Shown one piece after another: positions 1-6,491 of a DNA stretch of 9,725 bases (its first letter is position 1; every line of letters starts with the position of its first letter). A program made the position numbers and the translations under genes. Under the pieces are notes generated by a model, which had not been told where the DNA came from, ran no database searches, and saw only the letters and a program-made list of their open reading frames with translations. The DNA lies in NCBI GenBank assembly GCA_964371505.1, contig CAYJNG010000092.1:1-9725 (forward strand), in the 5' to 3' direction. Origin of the DNA: CAYJAD01 sp964371505 (GTDB lineage: Bacteria > Desulfobacterota > Desulfovibrionia > Desulfovibrionales > Desulfovibrionaceae).

Positions 1-10
1 AAAAATGTAA

Positions 11-42
11 GGGTTTAGATGCAAATCTAAACCCTTTTTTTT
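11..42 (+). terminator. Rho-independent terminator of an upstream gene outside the window
   Basis: A perfect 10-bp stem (GGGTTTAGAT at 11-20 with ATCTAAACCC at 25-34) closes a GCAA tetraloop and runs directly into eight T's (35-42). This is a textbook intrinsic terminator on the plus strand. The transcript it ends must come from left of the window, because there is no room for a gene before it. Confidence 0.85.
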
Positions 43-210
43 GTGCAAAAAATGTCTACGTGGTAAGCGTTCTCTCTTGCGGGGGGGGATGACAAGCGAG
101 GCCTTTCTCAAACTCATGGCACAGAAGATGCTGCCTAAGATAAATGATATAAACGCGCCCCATGGATACGGCTAAGGGGAATGCCGGCTCCAATGATGCT
201 ATCATAAGAC
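43..210 (+). other. Gene-free stretch between two terminators; possible structured RNA
   Basis: No ORF here has a ribosome site or a recognisable protein. The stretch can fold: TGTCT (53-57) pairs with AGACA (207-211), and TGGTA plus GC (61-65, 67-68) pairs with GC plus TATCA (198-204), making an interrupted closing helix. Inside are a hairpin with an eight-G loop (72-79 with 93-100, one mismatch) and a small hairpin (118-121 with 132-135). A plus-strand terminator follows at once. This could be a small RNA, or a leader for the gene at 389. I could not match it to tRNA, SRP RNA, 6S RNA, or any riboswitch consensus I know, and I see no good promoter for it. Confidence 0.25.
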
Positions 211-253
211 AAAGAGCTAGATGTGCTTGTGCATCTAGCTCTTTCTTTTTCTT
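211..253 (+). terminator. Rho-independent terminator
   Basis: A perfect 13-bp stem (AAAGAGCTAGATG at 211-223 with CATCTAGCTCTTT at 232-244) has an 8-nt loop and a T-rich tail (CTTTTTCTT, 245-253). The tail lies only on the right, so it acts on the plus strand. No protein gene precedes it within the window. It therefore ends either a non-coding transcript from 43-210, or read-through from the left, or it attenuates a leader of the gene at 389. Confidence 0.75.
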
Positions 254-279
254 GACATGGGAGGAAAAAAGAGTAGTTT
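252..279 (+). promoter_or_regulatory. Candidate sigma-70-type promoter for the Fe-S/MarR operon
   Basis: A perfect -35 box TTGACA (252-257) sits at the end of the T tail of the preceding terminator. Sixteen bases later is TAGTTT (274-279), four of six matches to TATAAT. Transcription would start near 286 and leave about 100 nt of leader before the ATG at 389. The -10 box is weak, so this is tentative. The rest of 280-388 shows nothing else I can name. Confidence 0.35.
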
Positions 280-388
280 GCGTCTTGTTCCGCGGATTAT
301 ATGTACGGGGAATGAAAAGATGCTGCGTTGCTTTATTTTGCAAATGGCTTCGTTAAGCATGGTGGTCTTTTGTTAAATTGGAATATAC

Positions 389-1660
389 ATGACACATACA
401 GATATAGAACGCTACGTGGCGAATTTTTTTGCCACATCTCCCCTAAATACCATCTCGCATATGCAAGCCTTAGATGCCGATTGCGCAGGTATAACAATCT
501 TTGATGCACCCATAGTGGCCTATGGAAGCGCGCAAGATTCTTTATTTACAACGTTTAAGGAGCAGGTGTTAGGGCCGCACTTTCGGTTGCCTTCTGAATG
601 GCTACCCACAGCAAAGACTGTTATTTCCATTTTTGCGCCTCTTTCTAAAGAAATAGTGCTCTCCAATGGTGTGGATACTTTGTACCCTTCAAACTTATGG
701 CTTCATGGCCGTTATGAAGGGCAACAGTGCCTTGTGGCTTTGGCCAAGGAGCTGCAAGCCTTGCTGCACGAAAAAAGCTACAAAAGTTGCTGTCCCTGTA
801 TTTCGCCAGATTTTATGGCAGTGCATGAAGGGGAAGGGCTGTGCTTTACCAGTAATTGGTCAGAAAGGCATGTGGCCTTCCTTTGCGGCATAGGTACCTT
901 TAGTCTTGCCAAAACTATTATTTCAGAAAAGGGCATGGCAGGGCGACTTATTTCTCTTGTTACAGAGTTAGATATACCCAAAACGCAGCGTGCCTATACG
1001 GATATTTACGAATACTGTATTTTGTGCGGTGCTTGCATTGCTCGCTGCCCTGTACGGGCTATTTCCTTTGAAAAGGGCAAAGAGCATATACCGTGCTCTC
1101 GTTTTTTAGACGAAGTGCTTCTTAAGCAAAATCCGCGCTATGCATGCGGAAAATGTCAAACAAAAGTGCCTTGTTCAAGGCAGAAACCACAAAAAAATAC
1201 AAAACAGCGCAAGGAGCGTGACATGGCTAAAAAGGATATGGTTCTTCAATCTCAACATAGTATAGATATAAAAATATACGCACTTATCATGTGTGTTGCC
1301 CACGAAATGGAGGCACAAACCAATGCTATGTTAAAAAAGCACGGCTTATCTCGCACGCAATTGCATATTTTGGACGTGCTAGACAGTGCCACAACACAGG
1401 CCATGACCGTGAAAGAGATAAAGGAGCGCATGTATGATGAAAGCCCCAATGTTTCTCGCTCGCTAAATAAGCTTATGGACAACGGCTATATTGTAAAAGA
1501 GCGTGTTGTGGAAGATCAAAGAATTGTGCGTGTACGTATTACCGATGCGGGAAAAAAGGTGCACTTAGATGCCGATATGGCCATATTGGCTGAAGGAAAA
1601 CAATTTCCTTTATCGGAAGAAGAAAAAGAACTTTTCTTTACTTTACTCAAAAAATTTTAA
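389..1660 (+). CDS. QueG-like double [4Fe-4S] protein fused in frame to a MarR-family regulator
   Basis: The 423-residue product has two parts. Residues 1-265 resemble the (Fe-S)-binding relatives of epoxyqueuosine reductase (COG1600). They contain the family motif WSERHVAF (157-164) and G-[IL]-GTF (167-171). One cluster set is C210, C213, C216 and C220-P; the other is C236, C253, C256 and C262. Residues 279-423 are a complete MarR winged-helix protein: recognition helix around PNVSRSLNKLMDNGY (353-367), wing with DQR (376-378). A basic linker joins them. The natural length of each part fits a separate protein, and an internal ribosome site lies at the junction. An A7 run at 1191-1197 controls the frame. 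The ribosome site at the ATG is weak (GGA at 380-382). The gene shares an operon with the flavoprotein 14 nt downstream. The electron-transfer role is inferred from the family; the true substrate is unknown, and real queuosine synthesis is unlikely given the poor match outside the cluster region. Confidence 0.8.
   Translation: MTHTDIERYVANFFATSPLNTISHMQALDADCAGITIFDAPIVAYGSAQDSLFTTFKEQVLGPHFRLPSEWLPTAKTVISIFAPLSKEIVLSNGVDTLYPSNLWLHGRYEGQQCLVALAKELQALLHEKSYKSCCPCISPDFMAVHEGEGLCFTSNWSERHVAFLCGIGTFSLAKTIISEKGMAGRLISLVTELDIPKTQRAYTDIYEYCILCGACIARCPVRAISFEKGKEHIPCSRFLDEVLLKQNPRYACGKCQTKVPCSRQKPQKNTKQRKERDMAKKDMVLQSQHSIDIKIYALIMCVAHEMEAQTNAMLKKHGLSRTQLHILDVLDSATTQAMTVKEIKERMYDESPNVSRSLNKLMDNGYIVKERVVEDQRIVRVRITDAGKKVHLDADMAILAEGKQFPLSEEEKELFFTLLKKF
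1211..1225 (+). promoter_or_regulatory. Internal Shine-Dalgarno and ATG for a separate MarR protein
   Basis: AAGGAG (1211-1216) lies six bases before ATG (1223-1225), which is in frame with the ORF from 389. It is a better ribosome site than the one at 389. In the +1 frame a TGA occupies 1219-1221, one base before this ATG, the usual geometry of translationally coupled operon genes. Confidence 0.7.
1223..1660 (+). CDS. MarR-family transcriptional regulator (nested, from internal start)
   Basis: Starting at the internal ATG gives a 145-residue protein, the normal size of a stand-alone MarR dimer subunit. Helix 1 region residues 10-40 carry the dimer helix. GLSRTQLHILDVL (41-53) leads into the winged helix (about 60-110), with PNVSRSLNKLMDNG as recognition helix and VVEDQRIVRVRITDAG as wing. 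The C-terminal helix (about 128-145) completes the dimer interface. MarR proteins usually repress their own operon and release DNA on binding a phenolic ligand or on cysteine oxidation. Here the only cysteine is in the first helix (residue 24), so redox sensing is possible but unproven. The likely targets are this operon and its promoter, by general habit of the family. Whether the free form, the fusion or both exist in the cell cannot be decided from sequence. Confidence 0.6.
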   Translation: MAKKDMVLQSQHSIDIKIYALIMCVAHEMEAQTNAMLKKHGLSRTQLHILDVLDSATTQAMTVKEIKERMYDESPNVSRSLNKLMDNGYIVKERVVEDQRIVRVRITDAGKKVHLDADMAILAEGKQFPLSEEEKELFFTLLKKF

Positions 1661-1674
1661 TTGCGGAGAAAAAA

Positions 1675-2319
1675 ATGATTCTTGCCATTAGTGGAAGCCC
1701 TAGAAAAAATAGAATGGTGCATAGCACCTTGCAGGCTGTTTTGGATGGCTGTCAAAGCCCCTATGAAATTGTGAGCCTTGCAGGAAAGAAAATTCACGGC
1801 TGTATAGCCTGCCTTGCTTGTGCCAAGGATAATACATGTAAATTGCGTGATGATTGGAATGCTATTGGCGAGAAAATGAAACAAGCTGATATTATAATTT
1901 TTGGCGCTCCCAATTATTACGGCACCATAAATGCCATGGCGCACGCTTGCCTTGAGCGTACCTTTTCCTTTAGGCACAGCGGCACCATGCCACTTAAGGG
2001 GAAATTGGGTATAACTGTAGGCACCTACCGCGAGGGAGTTAATAGTCCTGAGGCTTTGCATCAAAGCATGGGCTTTTTTATGAAGGCCAACGCCATGCAA
2101 GTTATTGGCTCTTTAGATTGTGTGGAATACGGCCCTTGCTATAGCTGTGGCTTGGGGCATATGTGCGATAATAGTAGCTTGCGCCCAAAATATGGCGTTT
2201 TGGAAAAAATTGAACCTTGCCACCTGCCCAAAGAGGTGGCGCAGCAAGAAAAGACGCAGCAAGATATTGTGGCCTTACGTAAGCTCTTACAAGAGCATGG
2301 CGTTATTTTTACTGAGTAG
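1675..2319 (+). CDS. Iron-sulfur flavoprotein, flavodoxin/NADPH-FMN reductase fold
   Basis: This 214-residue protein begins with the FMN-phosphate loop of the flavodoxin-like reductases (ISGSPRKN, residues 5-12) and has the second FMN contact GAPNYYG (77-83). It carries a compact cysteine motif C43-x2-C46-x2-C49-x5-C55. That matches the CX2CX2CX4-7C signature of iron-sulfur flavoproteins (Isf), which bind one [4Fe-4S] cluster and FMN and take electrons from ferredoxin. A further cysteine group (C149, C155, C158, C164) is unusual and could bind a second metal or cluster. GGAG (1665-1668) lies six bases before the ATG, and only 14 nt separate it from the upstream stop, so it is the second gene of the operon. 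The Fe-S protein upstream is a plausible electron partner. The acceptor, such as oxygen species, quinones or other small molecules, cannot be named from sequence. Confidence 0.85.
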   Translation: MILAISGSPRKNRMVHSTLQAVLDGCQSPYEIVSLAGKKIHGCIACLACAKDNTCKLRDDWNAIGEKMKQADIIIFGAPNYYGTINAMAHACLERTFSFRHSGTMPLKGKLGITVGTYREGVNSPEALHQSMGFFMKANAMQVIGSLDCVEYGPCYSCGLGHMCDNSSLRPKYGVLEKIEPCHLPKEVAQQEKTQQDIVALRKLLQEHGVIFTE

Positions 2320-2320
2320 A

Positions 2321-2362
2321 TTATGGTAAAACTCATGGAGTTTTGACATACCATAAATTTTT
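2321..2362 (+). terminator. Rho-independent terminator of the Fe-S/MarR/flavoprotein operon
   Basis: Two bases after the flavoprotein stop, an outer stem (TTATGGT 2321-2327 with ACCATAA 2350-2356) stacks on an inner 7-bp stem (AAAACTC 2328-2334 with GAGTTTT 2338-2344). The loop is ATG, and the right arm has a 5-nt bulge, GACAT (2345-2349). The run ATTTTT (2357-2362) follows. The stem is AT-rich, so it may be only moderately efficient. Part of its right arm and bulge is also the -35 box of the next promoter. Confidence 0.6.
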
Positions 2363-2371
2363 CGTCAGAAT
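2343..2371 (+). promoter_or_regulatory. Candidate promoter of the CDF transporter gene, nested in the terminator
   Basis: TTGACA (2343-2348) is a perfect -35 box. Exactly 17 bases later is CAGAAT (2366-2371), four of six matches to TATAAT including the final A-A-T. Transcription would begin near 2378, precisely where the leader hairpin starts. One copy of the GTCAGAA repeat (2364-2370) covers the -10 box, so a bound protein there would block transcription. Confidence 0.45.
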
Positions 2372-2433
2372 ATGTATAGCATTGTCAGAAATGGGGCGTG
2401 AGCGCTTTCTTCTGGCAATGCTCTACGAAGCGC
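2364..2433 (+). promoter_or_regulatory. Leader hairpin, direct repeat and alternative stem before the CDF gene
   Basis: AGCATTGTCAGAA (2378-2390) pairs with TTCTGGCAATGCT (2410-2422), 13 bp with one G-T wobble. Its loop holds GCGCTT (2402-2407), which is the exact complement of AAGCGC (2428-2433) downstream. The two pairings are either alternatives or a strained pseudoknot. GTCAGAA occurs at 2364-2370 and 2384-2390, exactly 20 bases apart, about two DNA turns. The set could be an operator, an RNA switch, or both. No T run follows the hairpin, so it is not a terminator. Confidence 0.4.
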
Positions 2434-2476
2434 ATCTTCATAAAGGTCTTTTTTATCTAGGCCGAGGAGGAAGAAT

Positions 2477-3400
2477 ATGACCGACGTAGCAAAAACAAAA
2501 AGCAAAGAGTCAAAGCAACTCTTTGTTATGATAGTAAATGCCATTACTAATATTCTTCTTTCCGTGGCAAAAATTCTTGTGGGCTTTTTATATAACAGTC
2601 AGCTGCTTATAGCGGATGGTATACATTCAGCTTCTGATTTGCTTACAGATTTCTTTTCCATTATAGGCTTACAATTTGCTAAAAAACCGCGCGATGAAGC
2701 GCACCCCTTTGGGCATGGAAATTTAGAATATGCCTCCTCGCTTACGGTTTCCATACTGATTTTCTTCATGGTGTACGGGCTCATCGTGGAGCTGTACCAA
2801 AGTTGGTCTATACTTCCCACACAGGTGAGCCTATTTGTGCTTGCGGTTTCTTTTGCCACATGCATCATAAAGCTTTTTTTGTCCGTATACGTACTTTATC
2901 AAGCAGAAAAGCTCGATTCGCATACCTTGCGAAGCAGTGGTACGGAGTCCAAGGCGGATGCGTACTCTACTGTAGTGGTTATCTTGGGGCTTCTTTTAAC
3001 CTATGCGGGCATAAAGCATGGTATAACATGGCTTCTCTACGCTGAAAAATTAGCCACCGTGGTGGTGATTCTTATGCTTACTAAGGCTGCGTGGGAGATT
3101 TTTTTCCAAAGTATCGTGGGTATTGCGGGCACATACGCCCCCAAGGAAGTGCAGCAAAATATTTTGCAAAGGGTTACAGAGCACATACAAGATAAAGCTT
3201 TACATTTTACCGTTGAAGAGCTTGTGGCCATGAAATATGGCTTAGATTACGGTGTGCTGCTCACTCTAGTATTTACAGAAGAAATACCTTTGCAACAGGC
3301 CAGTGAAGAAATGCAAGACTTAAGAGAATTTTTGTATGCGGATAAGCGTATTAAAAAAGTCACCATGGAGTTTACAGTCCTTGCGCCGCCCAAAGCGTAA
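2477..3400 (+). CDS. Cation diffusion facilitator (CDF) family metal efflux transporter
   Basis: This 307-residue inner-membrane antiporter should export a divalent metal (Zn, Fe, Mn, Co or Ni) in exchange for protons. Six membrane segments fall at about 14-37, 42-68, 87-107, 116-141, 163-181 and 186-205. A cytosolic C-terminal domain (about 219-304) is typical of the family's metal-sensing dimer. The second segment has ADGIHSASD (46-54), giving H50-x3-D54. The loop HPFGHGNLEYA (76-86) is the family hallmark. In the fifth segment the partner site reads E157-x3-D161, where Zn-type members usually have His. A strong AGGAGG (2465-2470), six bases before the ATG, decides the start. It has its own terminator/promoter boundary upstream, so it is probably a separate unit from the redox operon. 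The Glu makes the metal hard to predict. Confidence 0.92.
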   Translation: MTDVAKTKSKESKQLFVMIVNAITNILLSVAKILVGFLYNSQLLIADGIHSASDLLTDFFSIIGLQFAKKPRDEAHPFGHGNLEYASSLTVSILIFFMVYGLIVELYQSWSILPTQVSLFVLAVSFATCIIKLFLSVYVLYQAEKLDSHTLRSSGTESKADAYSTVVVILGLLLTYAGIKHGITWLLYAEKLATVVVILMLTKAAWEIFFQSIVGIAGTYAPKEVQQNILQRVTEHIQDKALHFTVEELVAMKYGLDYGVLLTLVFTEEIPLQQASEEMQDLREFLYADKRIKKVTMEFTVLAPPKA

Positions 3401-3416
3401 TACGAAGCGTAATACG
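3393..3416 (+). repeat. Perfect 12-bp tandem duplication over the CDF stop codon
   Basis: AAGCGTAATACG occurs at 3393-3404 and again, with no gap, at 3405-3416. The first copy contains the last Ala codon and TAA stop of the transporter gene; the second gives an identical but untranslated copy. It looks like a recent slippage or small duplication. Confidence 0.85.
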
Positions 3417-3417
3417 T

Positions 3418-3460
3418 TGCGAAATACCTACTGTGCTAAACACTCGCATTCTTTTTATTT
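3418..3460 (+). terminator. Weak candidate terminator after the CDF gene
   Basis: TGCGA (3418-3422) can pair with TCGCA (3444-3448), and TTCTTTTTATTT follows. The stem is only 5 bp and the loop 21 nt, so the hairpin alone is weak. The T-rich tail overlaps the end of the convergent minus-strand gene. It is the only terminator-like element in the 54-nt convergent gap. Confidence 0.3.
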
Positions 3461-6355
3461 ACAAATGCCTTTTATATCCGTGACAAGTGTTGAGAAAAGC
3501 CTGCCCAGCACTTGATGCGGCGCCACAATATTTAAAAGCTCTACCAAGGGGCCAAGGTCTTCTGCGCTCATACGCTTTATGGCAAAAGTATCTTCAAAGG
3601 CTTTACTGCGCGTGCTGGGTTCATCAGTACGCCAGAGCAGGGTTTGCGCTCCATCTTCATACACTTGTGTGCAGTAGGAAAAGCTTGGAAATGTGTCATG
3701 TATGGTGAGGATGGTCTTAAAAGCATCCTGTATTTTTGCCGTGTCTTGCATGTTCTCTACGTTATTTTTTTGTAAGGCCTCTTGTGGCATGGTATGGGTA
3801 ATAAGCCATAAACTTTTTGCATGGCCATAGGGGAGAGTGTTTGTGAAATTTTTAAGGCATTGCTCATGGCCTTGCGCTCCGTTCAAAACCATAATGTCAA
3901 AAGTATGTTTTTTGTTTTGCGTGTCATGCGCTGTGTTTGCAAGGCGCAAAGGGAGCTTTGCAAAAAAAACTTCGGGCTTTTCTCTATAGACATGAAGGGG
4001 CTCATGCGCAGCTGTGTTTTTGCCTTCCTCTCCCTCAAGTCTCATTTTAAAAGGCACGTCTAGGTGCAAAAATGTATCGGCATCTTCCATGCCTATTTCT
4101 AAATAATTTTTGGCATATACTATGTCGAGGAGCCATTGCAAGCGAGCCCAAGGTGCGCCGTAGTGCTTTGCGCTTTGCCCCGTGATTTGCCTTTTTTGCA
4201 TACGGTAGTTTGCCAGCGCCGCTTTGCACTCTCTAGAGTACGGCTCCACAGCTACGGCCTTGCGCGCACAGGTTAGAGCCGCGTCTAGGTTGCCTTGATC
4301 AGCATATATGGCTGCCATTTGGCTGTGGGGTTCACTCCAAAAAGGGTTCATGTGTACGGCTTCTTCCATGAGCTCCACGGCGGCCTTATATTCTTTGTTT
4401 TGTCGTAAATAAGTGGCAAGGAAGGACTTGCAAACAAAATTACGTGGCTCTAAAGCCACCGCTTTGCGCGCATGCTCTATGGCCATGGCAAAGTCATTTT
4501 TTTGAGCATAAATGTGGGCATTTTGCGCGTGCCGTTCTGCCGCGCGTGGGTTTTGCTGTAGGGACTTTGCAAACAGCTCTATGGCTTGCGCGTGTTCGCC
4601 TTTTTCTTGTACATAGGTGGCAAGCTGCTCTAAGGCATTATGGTTATGCGGAGCCAAGGTAAGAGCCTTTTGCATGCATGCTATGGCTTTATCTAACTGC
4701 CCTTGAGCGTGTTGTACGGCGGCTAGCAGACTAAAGCCTTCGTCCCATGTGGGGTGACGCAGCAAGCTTTGAGAAAGAAGCTTTGTACATGTGGTAAAAT
4801 CTTGCAATGCCATATGGCATTTTATTAATTCTGCCTTTCGCTGCAATTGGTGCGGCTCTGTGTTCACAGCTTCTTGGGCATAGTGTAGGGCCTTGGCTTT
4901 ATGCCCTTGTAAAGAATAAAGCGAAGCTATTTTTGCCAAAGGCTCGCTCCATTGCGGATGGCGCGCAGCTAAATCTTTTTGCAGCGCAATGGCTTCATCT
5001 ACTTTGCCACTAATAACAAAAAGCTCCGTAAGTTTGGTGTAGCTTTTATGGTCTTGCGTATTATGGGCAATGGCAGTTTGTAAACTTTGTATATGCCTTT
5101 GGTGCTTTTCAAGGGGTAGGGTAATGCTTGCTTCTATGAGTAAGTGGTAGCGCTGCAATGCAGTAAAATAGTCCACATACATGGATTCTTCCAAAAGATG
5201 CTTTTTACGTAAGTACGTAAATAATTTTGCGGCAGTACGGTATTTTTTTTGCTGATATAAAAAATAGGCGTGGTAAAAAAGTTTTCTTCCCTTGGTTATG
5301 GAGGCGGGCTTGGCATAGTATGCAGCAGGCACGCTGAGTTGCTCTTGTAGGGGGCTTTGCACCTTGGTAAAAAGCTTGGGAAAATCCTCTACATGTTTTG
5401 TAAAATCACTTGTTTTTTCTAATATGTATTCTAGAGTGTGCACATCAAGGGTAAAGGTGGTGTTGGCTTCGTCTTGGCAATCTTTATGAAGCACTGTTTT
5501 CTCTAAGTGAAAAAGAAAGTAGTCATGGGATTTTGCGTGGGCAATGAGGTTGAAGGTAAGCGAATGTTCGCGCGGTATAATGATAAAACGCGTTTGCAGA
5601 TTTTTGGTAAGTAAAAGGCTGTGCTGGGCTGAGCCGCCAATCATAAAGCACACTTTGGCAGTGCTTATGGCGTGCAACTGTTCTGCCACGCTGAGCATTT
5701 CTGGATAGACAATGCTCCAGCCCCTTTGACGCAAAATTTTTTCTATATGCTCTTCATTGGCGCAGCCCCGTATTTTTGCACGAGAAAAATACACGTACTT
5801 TCCCTGTATGGGCTTAGCTTCATAATAACCCAAAAAGTCCACCTGCTCAGGGTGTAGATGCGTGTTTATGCCGCAAGCAGGTTCAGGAAAATGCACCTTG
5901 GCAAATTGTGTGGGTTCGGTAAGGAATATATGCTTATTATGTATGCCAAGGTTTTTAAACACATCGCTTTGCCATGGCTTCAACTGTGAAGGCGTGTGAA
6001 ATACGCCCCACACTCCAGCCCAAACAATGGGTAGGGCGCTTTGCTTAGCATACCAGAGCCTCTGCAAGCCTTCCAAAAGAAAGTGCCCCCAGTGCATATA
6101 AAAAATGCCGCCATAAATAACTTCTTGTGGTGATACATTCCATGGTTTTATGCAGGGCAACTGTAAGGCTTTGTGATTGCCTGCCGTGAGGCGCTGCGTA
6201 TGAAAAAGGGGCTCTTTTTGCGCATGAGCGCCTAAGGCATAAACATGGGTGGGCCCTGTAATATCCCCCACCATGGGCAGTAATGTTACATTTTGTAGCA
6301 CATCACAGCGTAAAGGGGGGATGGTTTTTATATTTGATGAGGGGCTCGTGACCAT
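3455..6355 (-). CDS. GT61-family glycosyltransferase with TPR array and methyltransferase-like C-terminus
   Basis: This large protein (966 residues from the chosen start) has three regions. Residues about 77-286 match GT61 (DUF563) glycosyltransferases: HWGHFLLEGLQRLW (88-101), a YFSR strand-end (189-192), an NEEHIEKIL helix (200-208) and PE-x-LS-x2-EQ (218-226). Residues about 436-704 are eight or so tandem TPR units, with a looser one near 358-381. Residues about 733-910 look like a class I methyltransferase of the Methyltransf_24 type (YLEIGMEDADTF, 751-762; FDIMVLNGAQGHEQ, 819-832), but the usual Gly and Asp residues are altered. No signal peptide or membrane segment is visible, so it is probably cytoplasmic. 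Start: GGAG (6364-6361) lies five bases before ATG at 6355; a GTG at 6361 overlaps that ribosome site. The likely job is sugar transfer in surface polysaccharide or protein glycosylation; substrate unknown. Confidence 0.8.
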   Translation of the reverse strand: MVTSPSSNIKTIPPLRCDVLQNVTLLPMVGDITGPTHVYALGAHAQKEPLFHTQRLTAGNHKALQLPCIKPWNVSPQEVIYGGIFYMHWGHFLLEGLQRLWYAKQSALPIVWAGVWGVFHTPSQLKPWQSDVFKNLGIHNKHIFLTEPTQFAKVHFPEPACGINTHLHPEQVDFLGYYEAKPIQGKYVYFSRAKIRGCANEEHIEKILRQRGWSIVYPEMLSVAEQLHAISTAKVCFMIGGSAQHSLLLTKNLQTRFIIIPREHSLTFNLIAHAKSHDYFLFHLEKTVLHKDCQDEANTTFTLDVHTLEYILEKTSDFTKHVEDFPKLFTKVQSPLQEQLSVPAAYYAKPASITKGRKLFYHAYFLYQQKKYRTAAKLFTYLRKKHLLEESMYVDYFTALQRYHLLIEASITLPLEKHQRHIQSLQTAIAHNTQDHKSYTKLTELFVISGKVDEAIALQKDLAARHPQWSEPLAKIASLYSLQGHKAKALHYAQEAVNTEPHQLQRKAELIKCHMALQDFTTCTKLLSQSLLRHPTWDEGFSLLAAVQHAQGQLDKAIACMQKALTLAPHNHNALEQLATYVQEKGEHAQAIELFAKSLQQNPRAAERHAQNAHIYAQKNDFAMAIEHARKAVALEPRNFVCKSFLATYLRQNKEYKAAVELMEEAVHMNPFWSEPHSQMAAIYADQGNLDAALTCARKAVAVEPYSRECKAALANYRMQKRQITGQSAKHYGAPWARLQWLLDIVYAKNYLEIGMEDADTFLHLDVPFKMRLEGEEGKNTAAHEPLHVYREKPEVFFAKLPLRLANTAHDTQNKKHTFDIMVLNGAQGHEQCLKNFTNTLPYGHAKSLWLITHTMPQEALQKNNVENMQDTAKIQDAFKTILTIHDTFPSFSYCTQVYEDGAQTLLWRTDEPSTRSKAFEDTFAIKRMSAEDLGPLVELLNIVAPHQVLGRLFSTLVTDIKGICK

Positions 6356-6491
6356 GCTCACTCCATGGATAGTCTATTTTGTGTGTAAAGGTTTTACTGC
6401 ATATTGCTTTAGTTAAACAGATATATTTTTGAAATGTGTATTTTATGGCTTACACCGTCTCTAAAAAAGTCTTTCGTCTGTTTATTTTTGC

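Noticed and set aside
81..88. Eight-G run as a phase-variation tract
   Set aside because: It lies in no credible ORF, and no promoter spacing that it could alter is visible; noted only as the loop of a hairpin.
56..343. 95-codon minus-strand ORF in the left gene-free stretch
   Set aside because: It runs through a strong plus-strand terminator palindrome, has low-complexity composition, no ribosome site and no recognisable domain.
162..356. 64-codon plus-strand ORF
   Set aside because: It crosses the terminator at 211-253; the run of Ser/Phe codons is just the terminator T tail.
6356..6361. GTG at 6361 as the start of the GT61/TPR gene
   Set aside because: The G of this GTG is the last base of the GGAG ribosome site that correctly serves the ATG at 6355.
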